NCBI RefSeq assembly: GCF_904846675.1
Contig: NZ_CAJHBT010000010.1
Span: 1-64,000, forward strand
Reading direction: 5' to 3'
Origin: Psychrobacter urativorans
GTDB taxonomy: Bacteria > Pseudomonadota > Gammaproteobacteria > Pseudomonadales > Moraxellaceae
Length of the DNA stretch: 64,000 bases
This document shows positions 63,467-64,000 of the stretch, one piece after another (position 1 is the first letter of the stretch; each line of letters begins with the position of its first letter). Under the pieces are notes generated by a model. The model was not told where the DNA came from. It did not search any database and worked only from the letters and a program-made list of their open reading frames with translations. The translations under genes were made by a program, and so were the position numbers.

Positions 63467-64000
63467 TTATTTGTTCTGTTGGCGCTTAAGATAGTCTTGA
63501 ATACTATTGGTTTTAGTTTGTGGTTGTTCTTGCACCGCTGATGAGCGGGTAACACTGTCTTGATACATCTGAGTTTTTGACTGCGTTTGGCTGTTTAGAG
63601 CACTGGTATGCAAATTAGGATCAACTGGCTGAGTGCTAGTCACAGAAGGTACTGGTAGCTCCGGTTCTGCCTCTTCATTTAAGGTAAGACCCGTAGCAAT
63701 GACAGTAACGTGTAAGTCATCATTCATGTCCTCGTCAATCACCGAACCATAGAAGATATGAGCGTCATCGATATCAGTAATGTCTTCAACGATTTCACTA
63801 ATTTTGCTAAATTCGTCTAAAGATAAAGACTCAGAAGAGATAACGTTAACCAGCAAACCTTTGGCGTTTTCTAAACGTAGATCGTCAAGTAATGGCGATT
63901 TAATGGCTTTTTCAGTCGCTTCACGGGCGCGATTATCGCCACTGGCACGGCCAATACCCATCATCGCATGACCTTTAGCCGTCATCGCCGTGCGTATGTC
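63467..64000 (-). CDS. ftsZ: Cell division protein FtsZ (C-terminal part, runs off the window)
   Basis: The 3' 178 codons of ftsZ are present; the 5' part lies beyond base 64000. The frame upstream of MTAKGHAMMG continues (DIRTAM) to the edge, so the visible internal Met at 63985 is not the start. Seen: GHAMMGIGRASGDNRAREATEKAI, the C-terminal GTPase-fold domain up to HVTVIATGL, a Thr/Ser/Gln-rich linker, and a C-terminal tail with IQDYLKRQQNK, the partner-binding (FtsA/ZipA) peptide form. The GTP-binding half is not in view. Confidence 0.98.
   Translation of the reverse strand, partial: DIRTAMTAKGHAMMGIGRASGDNRAREATEKAIKSPLLDDLRLENAKGLLVNVISSESLSLDEFSKISEIVEDITDIDDAHIFYGSVIDEDMNDDLHVTVIATGLTLNEEAEPELPVPSVTSTQPVDPNLHTSALNSQTQSKTQMYQDSVTRSSAVQEQPQTKTNSIQDYLKRQQNK

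Overview
The window looks like a chromosomal segment of a gammaproteobacterium of the family Moraxellaceae, most likely Psychrobacter. The basis is the mid-to-low GC housekeeping genes, the gene orders (trpF-trpB-trpA-accD-folC-SPOR protein; gmk-rpoZ-spoT-ridA-priA; recA-recX; rlmE-ftsH-folP; ftsZ-lpxC), and a SpoT whose synthetase domain is degraded, a trait I associate with Moraxellaceae. No rRNA, tRNA, CRISPR array or prophage is visible. The species call is inference from protein style, not a database match.

Layout. 1-0.8 kb: right end of an IS3-type insertion sequence that has cut an unknown gene, then a low-information stretch. 0.8-2.6 kb: two conserved proteins of unknown role (DUF1853, DUF2726). 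2.9-10.8 kb, minus strand: a LysM/SPOR envelope protein, folC, accD, and trpA, trpB and trpF, with an AT-rich unrecognised gene between trpB and trpA. 11-20 kb: photolyase (plus strand), then a minus-strand run: roadblock-like protein, DUF4112, ubiA, a small L7/L12-tail-like membrane protein, rsmJ, uppP, tsaB, ffh. 20-31.8 kb: ccsA/YpjD-like protein, Ig-like lipoprotein, rpmB-rpmG, small proteins, rpe, S-formylglutathione hydrolase, membrane C13 peptidase, htpG. 32-34 kb: thioesterase and ispH.

34-43.3 kb, plus strand: gmk, rpoZ, spoT, ridA, priA, a zinc-type CDF exporter and unknown genes. 43.4-47.5 kb: Kef-type antiporter, DUF2628 protein, trmB. 47.5-48.5 kb: a 1 kb gene-free AT-rich region with a tight group of DnaA-box-like sequences and the long recA leader. 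48.5-52.2 kb: recA, recX, a DASS carboxylate transporter. 52.5-58.5 kb, minus strand: yidB-like, ygfX-like, sdhE, folP, ftsH, rlmE. 58.9-64 kb: yhbY, DOMON-like protein, secreted CHAP protein, DciA-like protein, lpxC and the 3' part of ftsZ running off the window.

Most of the window is ordinary core genome: tryptophan, folate, fatty-acid, lipid A, ubiquinone and isoprenoid synthesis, translation, protein targeting and quality control, and DNA repair. The items most worth a second look are the HEPN-like insert in the trp operon (7935-8678), the DnaA-box group upstream of recA (47901-47935), the membrane-anchored C13 (legumain-fold) peptidase (28030-29553), and several short leader elements (rpmB, rpoZ, yhbY, recA).
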